The notes: generated by a model not told the origin, from the sequence alone. Numbered from the stretch's first letter, positions 8,397 through 17,078 are shown. The stretch: DNA of 37,450 bases from Sneathiella sp. (GCA_002706985.1 PAKP01000054.1:1-37450); one strand, 5' to 3'. Numbers and translations: made by a program.

Positions 8397-8417
8397 GACG
8401 GTAAAAACCGTGAAACG

Positions 8418-8444
8418 AAAACCCGGCCTTGTGCCGGGTTTTTT
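8418..8444 (+). terminator. Rho-independent terminator after the BI-1 gene
   Basis: CCCGGC (8422-8427) pairs with GCCGGG (8433-8438) around a CTTGT loop, flanked by an A run on the left and six T residues on the right (8439-8444). Confidence 0.92.
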
Positions 8445-8472
8445 GTTGTGCGCGCATATCAAGATGATAAAC

Positions 8473-8501
8473 TTGTTTGTCTGCAAACAACCCTTGATAA
8501 T
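8473..8501 (+). promoter_or_regulatory. Probable sigma-70 promoter with an embedded dyad, upstream of the M81 gene
   Basis: TTGTTT (8473-8478) and GATAAT (8496-8501) are separated by exactly 17 bases. A perfect 7-base dyad, TTGTTTG at 8473-8479 and CAAACAA at 8484-8490 with a TCTG centre, covers the -35 box and spacer, where a repressor could compete with polymerase. The coding start at 8522 with AAAAGGA just upstream fits a short leader. Not verified. Confidence 0.5.
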
Positions 8502-8521
8502 AACGGGAAAAGGATTGTCCG

Positions 8522-10000
8522 ATGCGTATTCTCATTGCAATGATGAAACATGAAACCAATACATTTTCGCCCATCATTGCGGACTGGAAAAGATTTCAGG
8601 ACTGGGGAGCTTATCTGGGGAGCGACGCCTTAAAGGCATATGAGGGAACGGCGATGCCGTTTGGGGCATATGTCGCGCTGGCCCGTGCAGCCGGAGCGGA
8701 AATTGTGACCCCGGTTGCGGCGGAAGCCATGCCGTCCGGCCCGGTCACGGAAGATGCCTATAACCGCATGGCGGAACCCATTCTGGAAGCTGTGCGCAGC
8801 GGGGTTGATGCGGCGATGCTGGATCTGCACGGCGCGATGGTGACGGAGCATACAGACGACGGCGAGGGAACCCTGCTTGAGAAGATACGCGAGATTGACC
8901 CGAACCTGCCGATAGCAGTTACGCTCGACCTGCATTGCAATCTTACAGACAAGATCATGAATAACTGTACTGCTCTTATCGGTTACAAGACTTATCCGCA
9001 TGTGGATATGTATGAGGTGGGGTCGCAGATTGGCCGGGTTCTGCTGGACTCCATGGCTGGTAAAGTCAATCCGGTGATGTCCTGGAGCAATACGCAACTG
9101 CTAAGCCAGACTTTATGTCAAGGAACGGATGACGAACCCATGGCTACTCTCATCAGAATGTGTCGGGAAGCCGAGAAGGAGCCCGGCGTATTGGCAGCGA
9201 CTGCTTTTGGAGGCTTTGCCCTAGCCGATATGCGGGATGCGGGAAATTCGGTTATTGTGGTTACCGACGGCGACAAAGCAAAAGCCGATGCAATACGTGA
9301 CCGTATTTTGGCCAAGGCCTGGGAATTGAAAGAGGATTTTATCTATAAGCATACCCCACTTGAAGAGCAGGTGGCAAAAGCCAAAACCATGACCGATGGA
9401 CCAATCCTCCTGCTGGATCACGCCGACAACTGCGGCTCCGGGGCGACGCAGGATGTGATGACGGTGATTGAGGAAGTCCTGCGGCAGGGGCTTGAGGATG
9501 TCGCCGTTGCCGCCGTCTGGGATCCGGCCGCGGTTCAGGAGATGCAAAAGGCCGGCATCGGCAATGAAGTAACGTTAAAGCTTGGGGGCAAGACCGATAT
9601 GCCCTCCATCGGCGAGGCGGGGGAGCCACTTACCCTGACGGGAACTGTAAAGACCCTGACGAACGGTGAATGGATTGTCCGCGGCCCCATGTATACCGGT
9701 GTTAAGGTTTTCATGGGCCCCACGGCGGTCCTCGATACCGGAAATATGGAGATTGTCATTGTCTCCAATCATCACGAACCATGGGATACGGGCGTCTTCA
9801 CTTCGGTCGGGATTCAGCCGGAATACAAACGCTATTTGATTTTGAAAAGCCGGATTCATTATCGTGCGGGCTTTGCGCCGATCGGCAAGGCGACCCTGAC
9901 GCTTGATGGCAAGGGCGTAACAACATCCGATAATAATCTCTTGCGGTATGAAAAAGTTCGCCGCCCGATTTATCCGCTTGATCTTTTGAACGAGGCATAA
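8522..10000 (+). CDS. M81 family metallopeptidase (MlrC-like)
   Basis: A 492-residue protein of the M81 family, named for microcystinase MlrC of Sphingomonas, a zinc enzyme that cleaves linearised microcystin. The N-terminal metal-site motif KHETNTFSP (9-17) is present, as are LDLHGAMVTEH (about 99-109), TLDLHCNLT (about 139-147) and the C-terminal MlrC domain (from about 300) with LLDHADNCGSGATQDV. The length matches the family. Most family members are in organisms that never see microcystin, so the true substrate is probably another small peptide or amide; I would not call it a microcystinase. The TTC38-like gene starts 4 bases after its stop, implying one operon. Confidence 0.88.
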   Translation: MRILIAMMKHETNTFSPIIADWKRFQDWGAYLGSDALKAYEGTAMPFGAYVALARAAGAEIVTPVAAEAMPSGPVTEDAYNRMAEPILEAVRSGVDAAMLDLHGAMVTEHTDDGEGTLLEKIREIDPNLPIAVTLDLHCNLTDKIMNNCTALIGYKTYPHVDMYEVGSQIGRVLLDSMAGKVNPVMSWSNTQLLSQTLCQGTDDEPMATLIRMCREAEKEPGVLAATAFGGFALADMRDAGNSVIVVTDGDKAKADAIRDRILAKAWELKEDFIYKHTPLEEQVAKAKTMTDGPILLLDHADNCGSGATQDVMTVIEEVLRQGLEDVAVAAVWDPAAVQEMQKAGIGNEVTLKLGGKTDMPSIGEAGEPLTLTGTVKTLTNGEWIVRGPMYTGVKVFMGPTAVLDTGNMEIVIVSNHHEPWDTGVFTSVGIQPEYKRYLILKSRIHYRAGFAPIGKATLTLDGKGVTTSDNNLLRYEKVRRPIYPLDLLNEA

Positions 10001-10004
10001 CGTC

Positions 10005-11318
10005 ATGCATGAAGATATGTTCGGAAATCCGGTGAGGACGCAGTCCGACCAGACGCTTGATGCGATCAACCGTTTTATGGACAGCTACATCGGATTCGGA
10101 ACAGACTTTGCCCCGATATTTGAGGCGGCGGACAACGATCCGGAATGCACCCTCGCCGCAGGGTATGCAGCATTGCTCGGGCTTATGCTGGAAACCCCGG
10201 ACAGGCTTGAGATTGCCGGCAAATACCAGACGCAGGCTGAAGCGAACCTCAATAGGGGAACGGAGCGCGAGCGGCTGTTCGTTGCCTCTGTCGGTGATCT
10301 GTTGAACAACAGGATAGGTGATCAGCTTGTCAAACTCCGGCAGCTTGTGTCGGAATTCCCGGGCGACCTGTTCGCTGCCAAGCTTGCCCAGAACTCCTAT
10401 TTCAATATTGGTGATGATCACACCATGCTCTGGATTGCCGATCAGGTGATCGAACGGCATAAGGATTGCGCCTATGTATATGGCATGCGGGCCTTTGGGC
10501 GTGAACAAACGAGCCAGCTGGATCTCGCAGAGGAAGATGGTCGCCGGGCGACCGAAATGAAGCGAAAAGAGCCCTGGGCGCATCACGCGGTCGCCCATGT
10601 CATGCTCACGCAAGGCCGGCATGATGAGGGAATCAAATGGATGCAGGAGCTGTCCGATGAGTGGGAGGATCGCAATAGCTTCATGCTCACTCATAACTGG
10701 TGGCATCAATCCCTGTTTTTCCTGGAGCAGGAAGATTTCAGGACGCCCCTTGAAATTTATGATGAGAGGGTGTGGGGAGTCGATAAAACCTACAGTCTGG
10801 ATCAGGTGAATGCGATTTCGTTGCTTTGGCGCCTGGAGCAGCTTGGTGTCGATGTCGGGGATCGCTGGTCGGATGTGAGCGACTATGTCGCCAATAGATA
10901 CCTCATCAATGACCAGCCTTTTTTTGATATGCATTATGGATATGCATTGGCGCGCGGGCATCAGCAGGAAGCGCTGGAAAAATTGACCATAGGCATGGAA
11001 AAAATGGCGACCGATGCCCCGGATGTCACACGAAAAGCATGGGCGGAAGTGGCTTTGCCGGCAACCCGCGGCTTTATTGCGATAGCTGATGGGAATTATA
11101 AAGAGGCAGCGGGATTGCTCTCTGCGGTGCGTCCGCGATTTCAGGAAATAGGCGGCAGCCATGCGCAAAGGGACTTGTTTGAGCTCGCCTGGCTCACCAG
11201 TTTACTAAATGCACGGGAGTATGACGCGGCGCTTCCGCATATTGAGGCGCGGGTGGCGTTTCGACATGATGTCGCCATGGATGCGCGGCTGCTGGCGAGG
11301 GCACGGCAACGCAACTGA
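10005..11318 (+). CDS. TTC38-like tetratricopeptide repeat protein
   Basis: A 437-residue soluble helical protein without a signal peptide. It resembles the TTC38 family: a first repeat block near DPECTLAAGYAALLGLM, ARGRERLFVASV-type segment (NRGTERERLFVASV), and the diagnostic central stretch HHAVAHVMLTQGRHDEGIKW followed by LTHNWWHQSLFFLE. TTC38 proteins are widespread in bacteria and animals, with no settled biochemical function; the tight histidine/tryptophan signature suggests more than a passive scaffold. It is coupled to the M81 gene (4-base gap) and followed 15 bases later by an Mpo1-like gene. Confidence 0.85.
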   Translation: MHEDMFGNPVRTQSDQTLDAINRFMDSYIGFGTDFAPIFEAADNDPECTLAAGYAALLGLMLETPDRLEIAGKYQTQAEANLNRGTERERLFVASVGDLLNNRIGDQLVKLRQLVSEFPGDLFAAKLAQNSYFNIGDDHTMLWIADQVIERHKDCAYVYGMRAFGREQTSQLDLAEEDGRRATEMKRKEPWAHHAVAHVMLTQGRHDEGIKWMQELSDEWEDRNSFMLTHNWWHQSLFFLEQEDFRTPLEIYDERVWGVDKTYSLDQVNAISLLWRLEQLGVDVGDRWSDVSDYVANRYLINDQPFFDMHYGYALARGHQQEALEKLTIGMEKMATDAPDVTRKAWAEVALPATRGFIAIADGNYKEAAGLLSAVRPRFQEIGGSHAQRDLFELAWLTSLLNAREYDAALPHIEARVAFRHDVAMDARLLARARQRN

Positions 11319-11333
11319 TCGGGGAGGATTGTT

Positions 11334-11840
11334 ATGGCAAGACCGGATATCGCAGAAAAAAGGAGCAACAGAAAAATATTTGCTCTGCTGAGCGAGTATG
11401 GAGCGAGCCATCAAAACCGGCAAAACAAGCTTATTCACTGGGTCGCGGTTCCGATCATTGCGTGGACGATCGTAGCTCTGTTTTGGTCTATCCCGGTTCC
11501 GGAAGCGTTTAGTTCAGTTCCCTATCTCAATTGGGCAACGATGGCCCTTTTTCTGACGGTGATATATTACGCAGCTCTGTCCTGGACGCTGGCCATCGGT
11601 ATGGTGTTGTTTGCCGTAATCTGCATAGGCTTTGTGAGTGCCTATGCATCACTTCCGGCACCCGGGCTTTCCCTTTGGCAATTCGCACTCATTGCCTTTG
11701 TCATTGCCTGGATATTCCAGTTTATCGGCCACAAGATTGAGGGAAAGAAGCCGTCCTTCTTCAAAGATGTTCAATTTCTTTTGATAGGGCCAGCTTGGCT
11801 GATGAGCTTTATTTACCGAAAGCTCGGCATTCCGATTTAG
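11334..11840 (+). CDS. Mpo1-like (DUF962) membrane protein
   Basis: A 168-residue protein with about four transmembrane segments (roughly 37-55, 66-84, 87-103, 113-132). The family's conserved polar signature is visible: YGASHQNRQNKLIHWVAVP near the N-terminus and QFIGHKIEGKKPSFFKDVQF towards the end. Yeast Mpo1 of this family is an iron-dependent dioxygenase for 2-hydroxy fatty acids in phytosphingosine degradation; the bacterial members are mostly untested. GGGGAGGA lies upstream of the ATG. It is the last gene of the M81-TTC38 group and converges on the DUF2794 gene. Confidence 0.85.
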   Translation: MARPDIAEKRSNRKIFALLSEYGASHQNRQNKLIHWVAVPIIAWTIVALFWSIPVPEAFSSVPYLNWATMALFLTVIYYAALSWTLAIGMVLFAVICIGFVSAYASLPAPGLSLWQFALIAFVIAWIFQFIGHKIEGKKPSFFKDVQFLLIGPAWLMSFIYRKLGIPI

Positions 11841-11849
11841 GGCAGCAGA

Positions 11850-12230
11850 TTATTCCGCATCGACGGTATGGAACCGCTTGCGGTCGAAGACTTTAAGGAC
11901 TTGGGCCAATGACTTCCCGCGCTTCAATATCCGGCCGTTTTGGCTGAGCACGGAATAGGCGCCCTGTTTTGAGGCAAGGCGTGGTTCCTTGTATATCTTG
12001 AAAAGCGGCCGATCTGCGGTCCGATGGAAAATGGCAAAAATGCAGGCGTTTTTCGTCTCCCCGATAGCATAATCGCGCCATTCCGCCTTGGCGACCATGC
12101 GTCCATATACTTGTAATATCTGGCTAAGTTCGTTGCGGTTGAAGAACACGTCCGGTTGTTGCGGTCCCGACCTACCTTTCTTTGCAGATCGGGCTAAATA
12201 GTGATCGTCGAAGCTTACAACCTCACTCAT
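11850..12230 (-). CDS. DUF2794 domain protein
   Basis: A small protein of unknown function found mainly in Alphaproteobacteria. I choose the ATG at 12230 (126 residues) because GGAG lies five bases before it; an ATG at 12242 would add four residues but has a poorer site. The DUF2794 core is recognisable as FFNRNELSQILQVYGRMVA, WRDYAIGETKNACIFAIFHR and the C-terminal KQGAYSVLSQNGRILKRG. No enzyme motif, signal peptide or membrane segment is visible. It is divergent from msrB. Confidence 0.88.
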   Translation of the reverse strand: MSEVVSFDDHYLARSAKKGRSGPQQPDVFFNRNELSQILQVYGRMVAKAEWRDYAIGETKNACIFAIFHRTADRPLFKIYKEPRLASKQGAYSVLSQNGRILKRGKSLAQVLKVFDRKRFHTVDAE

Positions 12231-12290
12231 TTTAACTCCCATTCGTCCCGTGGGTTTTATTTTCGATCAACCAGACGACTTCGTCAAGTA

Positions 12291-12319
12291 TTGAGAAATG
12301 AAGTCCGACGCCATATCTT
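12291..12319 (+). promoter_or_regulatory. Candidate sigma-70 promoter for msrB
   Basis: TTGAGA (12291-12296) and TATCTT (12314-12319) are separated by 17 bases, about 58 bases upstream of the msrB start codon. It is a plausible match only by sequence. Confidence 0.4.
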
Positions 12320-12376
12320 CTATTTGGGATAGCGGGCGCCGGGTTCAATGGAAACTGAGTATCAGGAAGGATAACA

Positions 12377-12775
12377 ATGACTGAAAAGATCAAGAAGTCG
12401 GACGAAGAATGGCGGTCACAGTTGACGCCGGAACAGTACCATGTAGCCCGGAAAAAAGGCACTGAAAGAGCCTTCACCGGCCAGTATCATGATCATAAGG
12501 AAAGCGGGACCTATCATTGTATCTGCTGCAGTGAGCCGCTTTTCTCATCGAGAGCAAAGTTTGATTCCGGGACCGGCTGGCCGAGTTTTTGGGAACCGAT
12601 TGAATCCTCGAAAGTCGGAGAAGTCATGGATCGCAGCTTCTTCATGCGCCGTACCGAGGTTGTCTGCAATAAATGCGACGGCCACCTTGGACATGTCTTT
12701 CCGGACGGGCCGGAACCGACGGGTTTGCGCTACTGCCTGAATTCCGTCGCACTGGATTTCAAAAAGAAAGACTGA
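12377..12775 (+). CDS. msrB: Peptide-methionine (R)-S-oxide reductase
   Basis: A 132-residue cytoplasmic repair enzyme that reduces methionine-R-sulfoxide in proteins with thioredoxin. The structural zinc is held by C48 and C51 (CICC) and C97 and C100 (CNKC). The active-site cysteine is C120 in [21 protein letters not shown] and [10 protein letters not shown] are the standard family blocks. I see no obvious resolving cysteine outside these motifs apart from C50, so recycling may follow the one-cysteine or C50 route. AAGGA precedes the ATG. The cupin gene follows with a 28-base gap, likely in the same transcript. Confidence 0.96.
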   Translation: MTEKIKKSDEEWRSQLTPEQYHVARKKGTERAFTGQYHDHKESGTYHCICCSEPLFSSRAKFDSGTGWPSFWEPIESSKVGEVMDRSFFMRRTEVVCNKCDGHLGHVFPDGPEPTGLRYCLNSVALDFKKKD

Positions 12776-12803
12776 TCAATCCCTTTATGTGAAGGTCTGT
12801 GTC

Positions 12804-13289
12804 ATGACAGAGAAAAGCAAATCCGGCATGATTGCCGTCCGGGCGGCTGACGTGGCTCCTCGTGGCAAACCGTCAAACTATCCTGAACCCTTTTTCAGCC
12901 GTATGAAAGGTCGGGAAAAGCGTCAGCTTGGCGATGTTTTCGGTCTCAATAATTTCGGCGTGAACTTGACTCGCCTCTCTCCGGGCGGGGAGTCCGCCCT
13001 GTTGCATCGTCATAGCAGGCAGGATGAGTTTATCTATATCCTGGACGGAACGCCTACCCTGATAACCGAGACAGCGGAGGTCGTTCTGGAGCCGGGATTT
13101 TGCGCCGGTTTTCCGGCGAAGGGAGAGGCCCATCAGCTAGTTAACCGGACAAAGAATGACGTTGTCTATCTGGAGGTAGGCGACCGCACGCCAGGAGATG
13201 AGGGAAGCTATCCCAAGGATGATCTGAAGGCTTCCCTCGGACTGGACGGCAAATGGCGATTTACCCATAAGGATGGCCAGCCGTATTAA
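12804..13289 (+). CDS. Cupin domain protein
   Basis: A 161-residue protein if started at the ATG at 12804, which has GAAGG about nine bases upstream; a GTG at 12789 would add five residues. A single cupin fold is clear. Cupin motif 1 appears as LLHRHSRQDEFIYILDGTPTL (metal ligands H-H-E equivalents), and motif 2 near FCAGFPAKGEAHQLVN supplies the last histidine. Proteins of this shape in Proteobacteria often bind a metal and a small acid or sugar, but I cannot assign a substrate. Its TAA stop shares two bases with the stop of the convergent ABC ATPase gene. Confidence 0.82.
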   Translation: MTEKSKSGMIAVRAADVAPRGKPSNYPEPFFSRMKGREKRQLGDVFGLNNFGVNLTRLSPGGESALLHRHSRQDEFIYILDGTPTLITETAEVVLEPGFCAGFPAKGEAHQLVNRTKNDVVYLEVGDRTPGDEGSYPKDDLKASLGLDGKWRFTHKDGQPY

Positions 13290-14287
13290 GCCTTTTCAAG
13301 CAGCCTGGCCGAGAAATGACAGGCGGCAAGATGTGTATCCCCCACCGGATCAAGCGGAGGTTTTGCTTTTCGGCAGATATCTTCCACCATGGGGCAGCGG
13401 TCCTGAAAAGCGCAACCAATGCGCTGCTCCGTCTGTCCGGTCACATTGCCTTTGAGTTTGATCCTGTCCCGCCGGATGCCCGCTCCGGGTTTTGGCACGG
13501 CATCAAGCAGGATCTTCGTATAGGGGTGCGCCGGCGTCCGAAATAGATCTTCTGTACAGCCTTTTTCGACAATCTCCCCTAGATACATGACGGCGACCTC
13601 GTCACAAAGATACTCGACGACAGCAAGATCATGGCTGATGAACATATAGGTGACGCCAAATTCCTCCTGCAGATCTTTAAGGAGATTGAGTACCTGTGCC
13701 TGCACAGAGACATCAAGGGCGGATACCGGTTCGTCCGCAACAATAAGCTCTGGATGGGTGATAAGAGCGCGGGCAATAGCTATTCTCTGTCGCTGTCCGC
13801 CAGAGAATTCATGAGGATACTTTTCGACATCATGCTCTTTCAGTCCGACGGATTGCAGAACCTCGGCAACCCGTCGCTGCTTCTCGGCTTTCGAGATAGA
13901 CCCGAGAGCAGCCAGTGGCTCTGCGACAATTCGTCCGACAGTATGATGCGGATCAAGCGAGCCATATGGATCCTGAAACACCATCTGGAAATGCCGCCGA
14001 TGCGGGCGTAGCTGGTCAAAATTCAGGCCTACGACCTCTTTGCCCAGTATTTTGACCGATCCGGAATCCGTATTCTCAAGCGCCATGACGTTGCGGGCGA
14101 GGGTTGATTTCCCACACCCGCTTTCCCCGACGATGCCAAAGCTTTTCCCTTTCTGGATTTCAAAGCTGACACCGTTGAGCGCATAGACATGTCCGGGCTC
14201 GGCAAAAAGGCTCTCGCGTGGCAGGCGATAGTGCCGCACGAGATCCCGCACCTCAAGAACCGGGATTGGAAGAGCTTCTTCTGTCAT
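13286..14287 (-). CDS. Peptide/nickel-type ABC importer ATPase, DppF/OppF-like
   Basis: A 333-residue ATPase, last gene of a four-gene importer operon. Walker A is GESGCGKST, the signature LSGG-type motif reads FSGGQRQR, Walker B is LIVADEPVSALD, and the switch histidine follows in FISHDLAV. The C-terminal oligopeptide-transporter extension is visible with cysteines in GCAFQDRCPMVEDIC...ACHF, which in DppD/DppF/OppD/OppF proteins hold a [4Fe-4S] cluster. Its ATG overlaps the stop of the upstream ATPase gene by 4 bases. Confidence 0.93.
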   Translation of the reverse strand: MTEEALPIPVLEVRDLVRHYRLPRESLFAEPGHVYALNGVSFEIQKGKSFGIVGESGCGKSTLARNVMALENTDSGSVKILGKEVVGLNFDQLRPHRRHFQMVFQDPYGSLDPHHTVGRIVAEPLAALGSISKAEKQRRVAEVLQSVGLKEHDVEKYPHEFSGGQRQRIAIARALITHPELIVADEPVSALDVSVQAQVLNLLKDLQEEFGVTYMFISHDLAVVEYLCDEVAVMYLGEIVEKGCTEDLFRTPAHPYTKILLDAVPKPGAGIRRDRIKLKGNVTGQTEQRIGCAFQDRCPMVEDICRKAKPPLDPVGDTHLAACHFSARLLEKA

Positions 14288-15279
14288 GAAAAGAGTTCCT
14301 CCGTCTTGCGCGCGCGGGCTTCTTCCACGTGATGACAGGCGACAAAATGCTGTCCTTTTACTTCAATGACCGGCGGGGGCGTTTCCCGGCAGATATCCGT
14401 GGCAAGTGGGCAGCGATCTGTAAAGGTACATCCTGCGGGCAGGGAAATCAGATCGGGAACGGTGCCTGGAATCGTCACCAGACGTTTCGACCGTGCGCGG
14501 CCCAGCCTTGGCATAGCGGCAAACAGTCCCTGCGTGTAGGGATGAACCAGCTCTTCAAAAATCCTGTCCGTTCGTCCTGTCTCCACTGCCGCGCCGCCAT
14601 ACATCACAAGAATTTTCTCCGTATTCTCTGAAATGACGCCAAGGTCATGGGAGATGAGGATCAAGGCCATGCCATCTTCGCGCACCAGAGTCTGAATCAA
14701 ATCCAGTATCTGATCCTGAATTGTTACATCAAGTGCGGTGGTAGGTTCGTCCGCAATTAGGATATGAGGTTTACAGGACAGCGCGATTGCGATCATGACA
14801 CGCTGCCGCTGCCCGCCGGAGAGCTGATGCGGATAATTGTCTATCCGGGCTTTTGGGTTTGGGATGCCGACCCGGTCCAAAAGGCGGATTGTTTCTTTAT
14901 GCGCGTCATCATCAGATAAGCCTTTATGAAGACGGAGGGGCTCCATGATCTGATGTCCGATGGTATGGACGGGATTGAGGGACGTCATGGGTTCCTGAAA
15001 GATCATCGCCATCCGATTGCCGCGAATACGGCACATTTCGGTTTCCGTTTTTTCAAGAAGATTCTTGCCATCAAGATTAATGCGTCCGGTCGTTTTGCTC
15101 ATTGACGGGAGCAGGCCCATCAATGCGAGCGCCGCCATGGACTTGCCGCAGCCGCTTTCGCCCACGATGCCGAGGGTTTCCCCTTTTTCAAGCGTAAAGC
15201 TCAAATCCCTCACGGCACGGGCTGGCCCGTCATTTGTCGCCAGCGTAACAGTCAGATCTTGTACGGAAAGCAATGTCAT
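14284..15279 (-). CDS. Peptide/nickel-type ABC importer ATPase, DppD/OppD-like
   Basis: A 331-residue ATPase. Walker A is GESGCGKSM, the signature LSGGQRQR, Walker B LIADEPTTALD, and switch LISHDLGV. Downstream of the nucleotide-binding domain is the family extension with VHPYTQGLFAAMPRL and the cluster-type cysteines in GCTFTDRCPLATDIC...ACHH. It pairs with the DppF-like ATPase as a heterodimer under the two permeases. Its start codon directly abuts the stop of the DppC-like gene. Confidence 0.93.
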   Translation of the reverse strand: MTLLSVQDLTVTLATNDGPARAVRDLSFTLEKGETLGIVGESGCGKSMAALALMGLLPSMSKTTGRINLDGKNLLEKTETEMCRIRGNRMAMIFQEPMTSLNPVHTIGHQIMEPLRLHKGLSDDDAHKETIRLLDRVGIPNPKARIDNYPHQLSGGQRQRVMIAIALSCKPHILIADEPTTALDVTIQDQILDLIQTLVREDGMALILISHDLGVISENTEKILVMYGGAAVETGRTDRIFEELVHPYTQGLFAAMPRLGRARSKRLVTIPGTVPDLISLPAGCTFTDRCPLATDICRETPPPVIEVKGQHFVACHHVEEARARKTEELFS

Positions 15280-16131
15280 TCAACGTTTCCTCGATAGTCT
15301 GGGATCAAGGACGTCCCGGAGGCCGTCGCCTAGCAGATTGAGTCCAAAAACAGCGATGGCAATGGCAAGGCCCGGATAAATCGCCTGCATCGGATCAAGG
15401 AACATCAGGGTTTGGGCCTCATTGAGCATCCGGCCCCAGGAAGGTTCTGGTGGCTGCGTTCCGAGACCCAGATAGGAAAGGGCGGCTTCCGCAAGTATGG
15501 CAATGGCGAAGAGGATCGTCGCCTGGACAATAATGATGGAAAGAATATTGGGCAGGATATGTTCAAATGTGATGCGAAGGCGCCCCTTGCCGGAGGCCCG
15601 GGCGGCCATGACATATTCCCGTGTCCAGATGGCATTGGCCGAGCCGCGGGTAAGGCGCGCGAACACCGGAATATTGTAAAGCCCGATGGCAAGGATGGAA
15701 TTTACGCCGCCCGGGCCGAGGATCGCCGTTAGCATGATCGCCGAAAGAATAGCCGGAAAGGCAAAAGAGAAATCCGAGAGCCGCATGATGATCTCTTCGG
15801 TCCAGCCACGGCGCGCCGCCGCCAGAAGGCCAAGGCTGACACCTATGAAAAGTCCGATGGAAACCGCGACAACGGCCACGACAATCGAGTTCTGCGTGCC
15901 GGTCATGAGCATTGACGCAATATCCCGGCCGAATTGATCCGTTCCCAACCAATGATCTGCTGAGGGCGGCAGGAAGCGGTTTGCGATGACGATTTCATAA
16001 GCAGATCCCGGCGTCCAGAAGAGAGAAATGGCGGCACAAATCAGAAGAAACAGGGTCATGGTCCCGCCAACCATGAAGCTGCGGCTCCGACGAGACCGAC
16101 TGAAGAAGGAGAGGGATCGCTTATCACTCAT
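15280..16131 (-). CDS. ABC importer permease, DppC/OppC-like
   Basis: A 283-residue inner-membrane permease with an N-terminal helix (about 18-40), the conserved DQFGRDIASMLM motif of DppC-type proteins just before the transmembrane domain, and five further helices. The cytoplasmic EAA coupling loop is visible near YVMAARASGKGRLRITFEHILPN. The ATG overlaps the DppB-like stop by 4 bases (ATGA), so expression is coupled. Confidence 0.93.
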   Translation of the reverse strand: MSDKRSLSFFSRSRRSRSFMVGGTMTLFLLICAAISLFWTPGSAYEIVIANRFLPPSADHWLGTDQFGRDIASMLMTGTQNSIVVAVVAVSIGLFIGVSLGLLAAARRGWTEEIIMRLSDFSFAFPAILSAIMLTAILGPGGVNSILAIGLYNIPVFARLTRGSANAIWTREYVMAARASGKGRLRITFEHILPNILSIIIVQATILFAIAILAEAALSYLGLGTQPPEPSWGRMLNEAQTLMFLDPMQAIYPGLAIAIAVFGLNLLGDGLRDVLDPRLSRKR

Positions 16132-17078
16132 ATATCATGCGCCTTAAGACGCGGATCAATCACTGCATAGAGAATGTCGACAAGGAAATTTACAGTGATG
16201 ACCATCGTGGCCAGTAACAGGACGACATTCTCAACGACAATTGTGTCACGATTGTTGATTGCTTTGAGGACAAGCGATCCAAGTCCCGGGATATGGAATA
16301 CATTCTCCACGACGACTGTGCCCGTCAGGAGGGCGGCGAACTGAATGCCGGTCACGGTCAAGACAGGAATCAGGGCGTTACGCAACACATGACGCCAAAG
16401 CGTCGCCCGTTGGCTGAGGCCCTTCGCGCGGGCAGTGCGGACATAGTCTTCACGAAACACCTCCAACACAGAGGAACGCGTAATCCGCGCGAGAATGGCA
16501 CCAACTACGGTTGCCAGTGCCAAAGACGGCAAGAGTAATGCCGTGAGGCATTTCAGGATCCCTTCGTCCCAGCCGGGAAAACCACCAGCGGGCAGCCATC
16601 TAAGCTCAATGGCGAAGAGGATAATCAGCAAAATGGCAAGCCAGAAATTCGGGATGGAGATACCGAGCTGACTTATGCCCATGAGCGTCACATCGCCCGC
16701 TTTGTTATGGTTTGCAGCAGCATAAAGGCCGATAACCAGCGCAAGAACAATACTCAGAATGATTGACATTATTGCAAGTGGCAGGGTGATAAGGAGGGCG
16801 CCCTGAACCAGTTCCCAAACCGGGACTTTGTAAGCGTAGCTATTGCCAAGTTCGCCCTGCAATAATCCGGTAATCCAGCTTATGTATCGCTCGAGTGGAG
16901 GCCGATCGAGACCCAGCTCCTTCGTGAGTGTTTGGACCGCAGACTCAGATGCGTCGACGCCGAGAATCACCAAGGCGGGATCCCCCGGCAGGATTTCCAT
17001 CACGAGAAAGATAACCATGGAGGCGCCGATCAGGGTCGCAATCAGGGTCAGGACTCGCTTCGCAATAAAAACGCTCAT
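16128..17078 (-). CDS. ABC importer permease, DppB/OppB-like
   Basis: A 316-residue permease and the first gene of the importer operon. The N-terminal helix carries the typical VFLVMEILPGDPALVILG segment, followed by LGLDRPPLERYISW, five more helices and the EAA loop at DYVRTARAKGLSQRATLWRHVL. Normally a periplasmic solute-binding protein gene accompanies this set; none is found in this operon, and the next gene upstream (SCO) is divergent. The substrate class (peptides, nickel or small amides) cannot be settled from these subunits. Confidence 0.93.
   Translation of the reverse strand: MSVFIAKRVLTLIATLIGASMVIFLVMEILPGDPALVILGVDASESAVQTLTKELGLDRPPLERYISWITGLLQGELGNSYAYKVPVWELVQGALLITLPLAIMSIILSIVLALVIGLYAAANHNKAGDVTLMGISQLGISIPNFWLAILLIILFAIELRWLPAGGFPGWDEGILKCLTALLLPSLALATVVGAILARITRSSVLEVFREDYVRTARAKGLSQRATLWRHVLRNALIPVLTVTGIQFAALLTGTVVVENVFHIPGLGSLVLKAINNRDTIVVENVVLLLATMVITVNFLVDILYAVIDPRLKAHDI

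Noticed and set aside
8522..10000. Calling the M81 protein a microcystin-degrading enzyme
   Set aside because: MlrA, MlrB and MlrD are absent and the family is much broader than microcystin degraders.
9798..11168. A 456-residue open frame antisense to the M81 and TTC38-like genes
   Set aside because: It spans two well-supported genes on the other strand, has no family resemblance, and its openness follows from the codon bias of the real genes.
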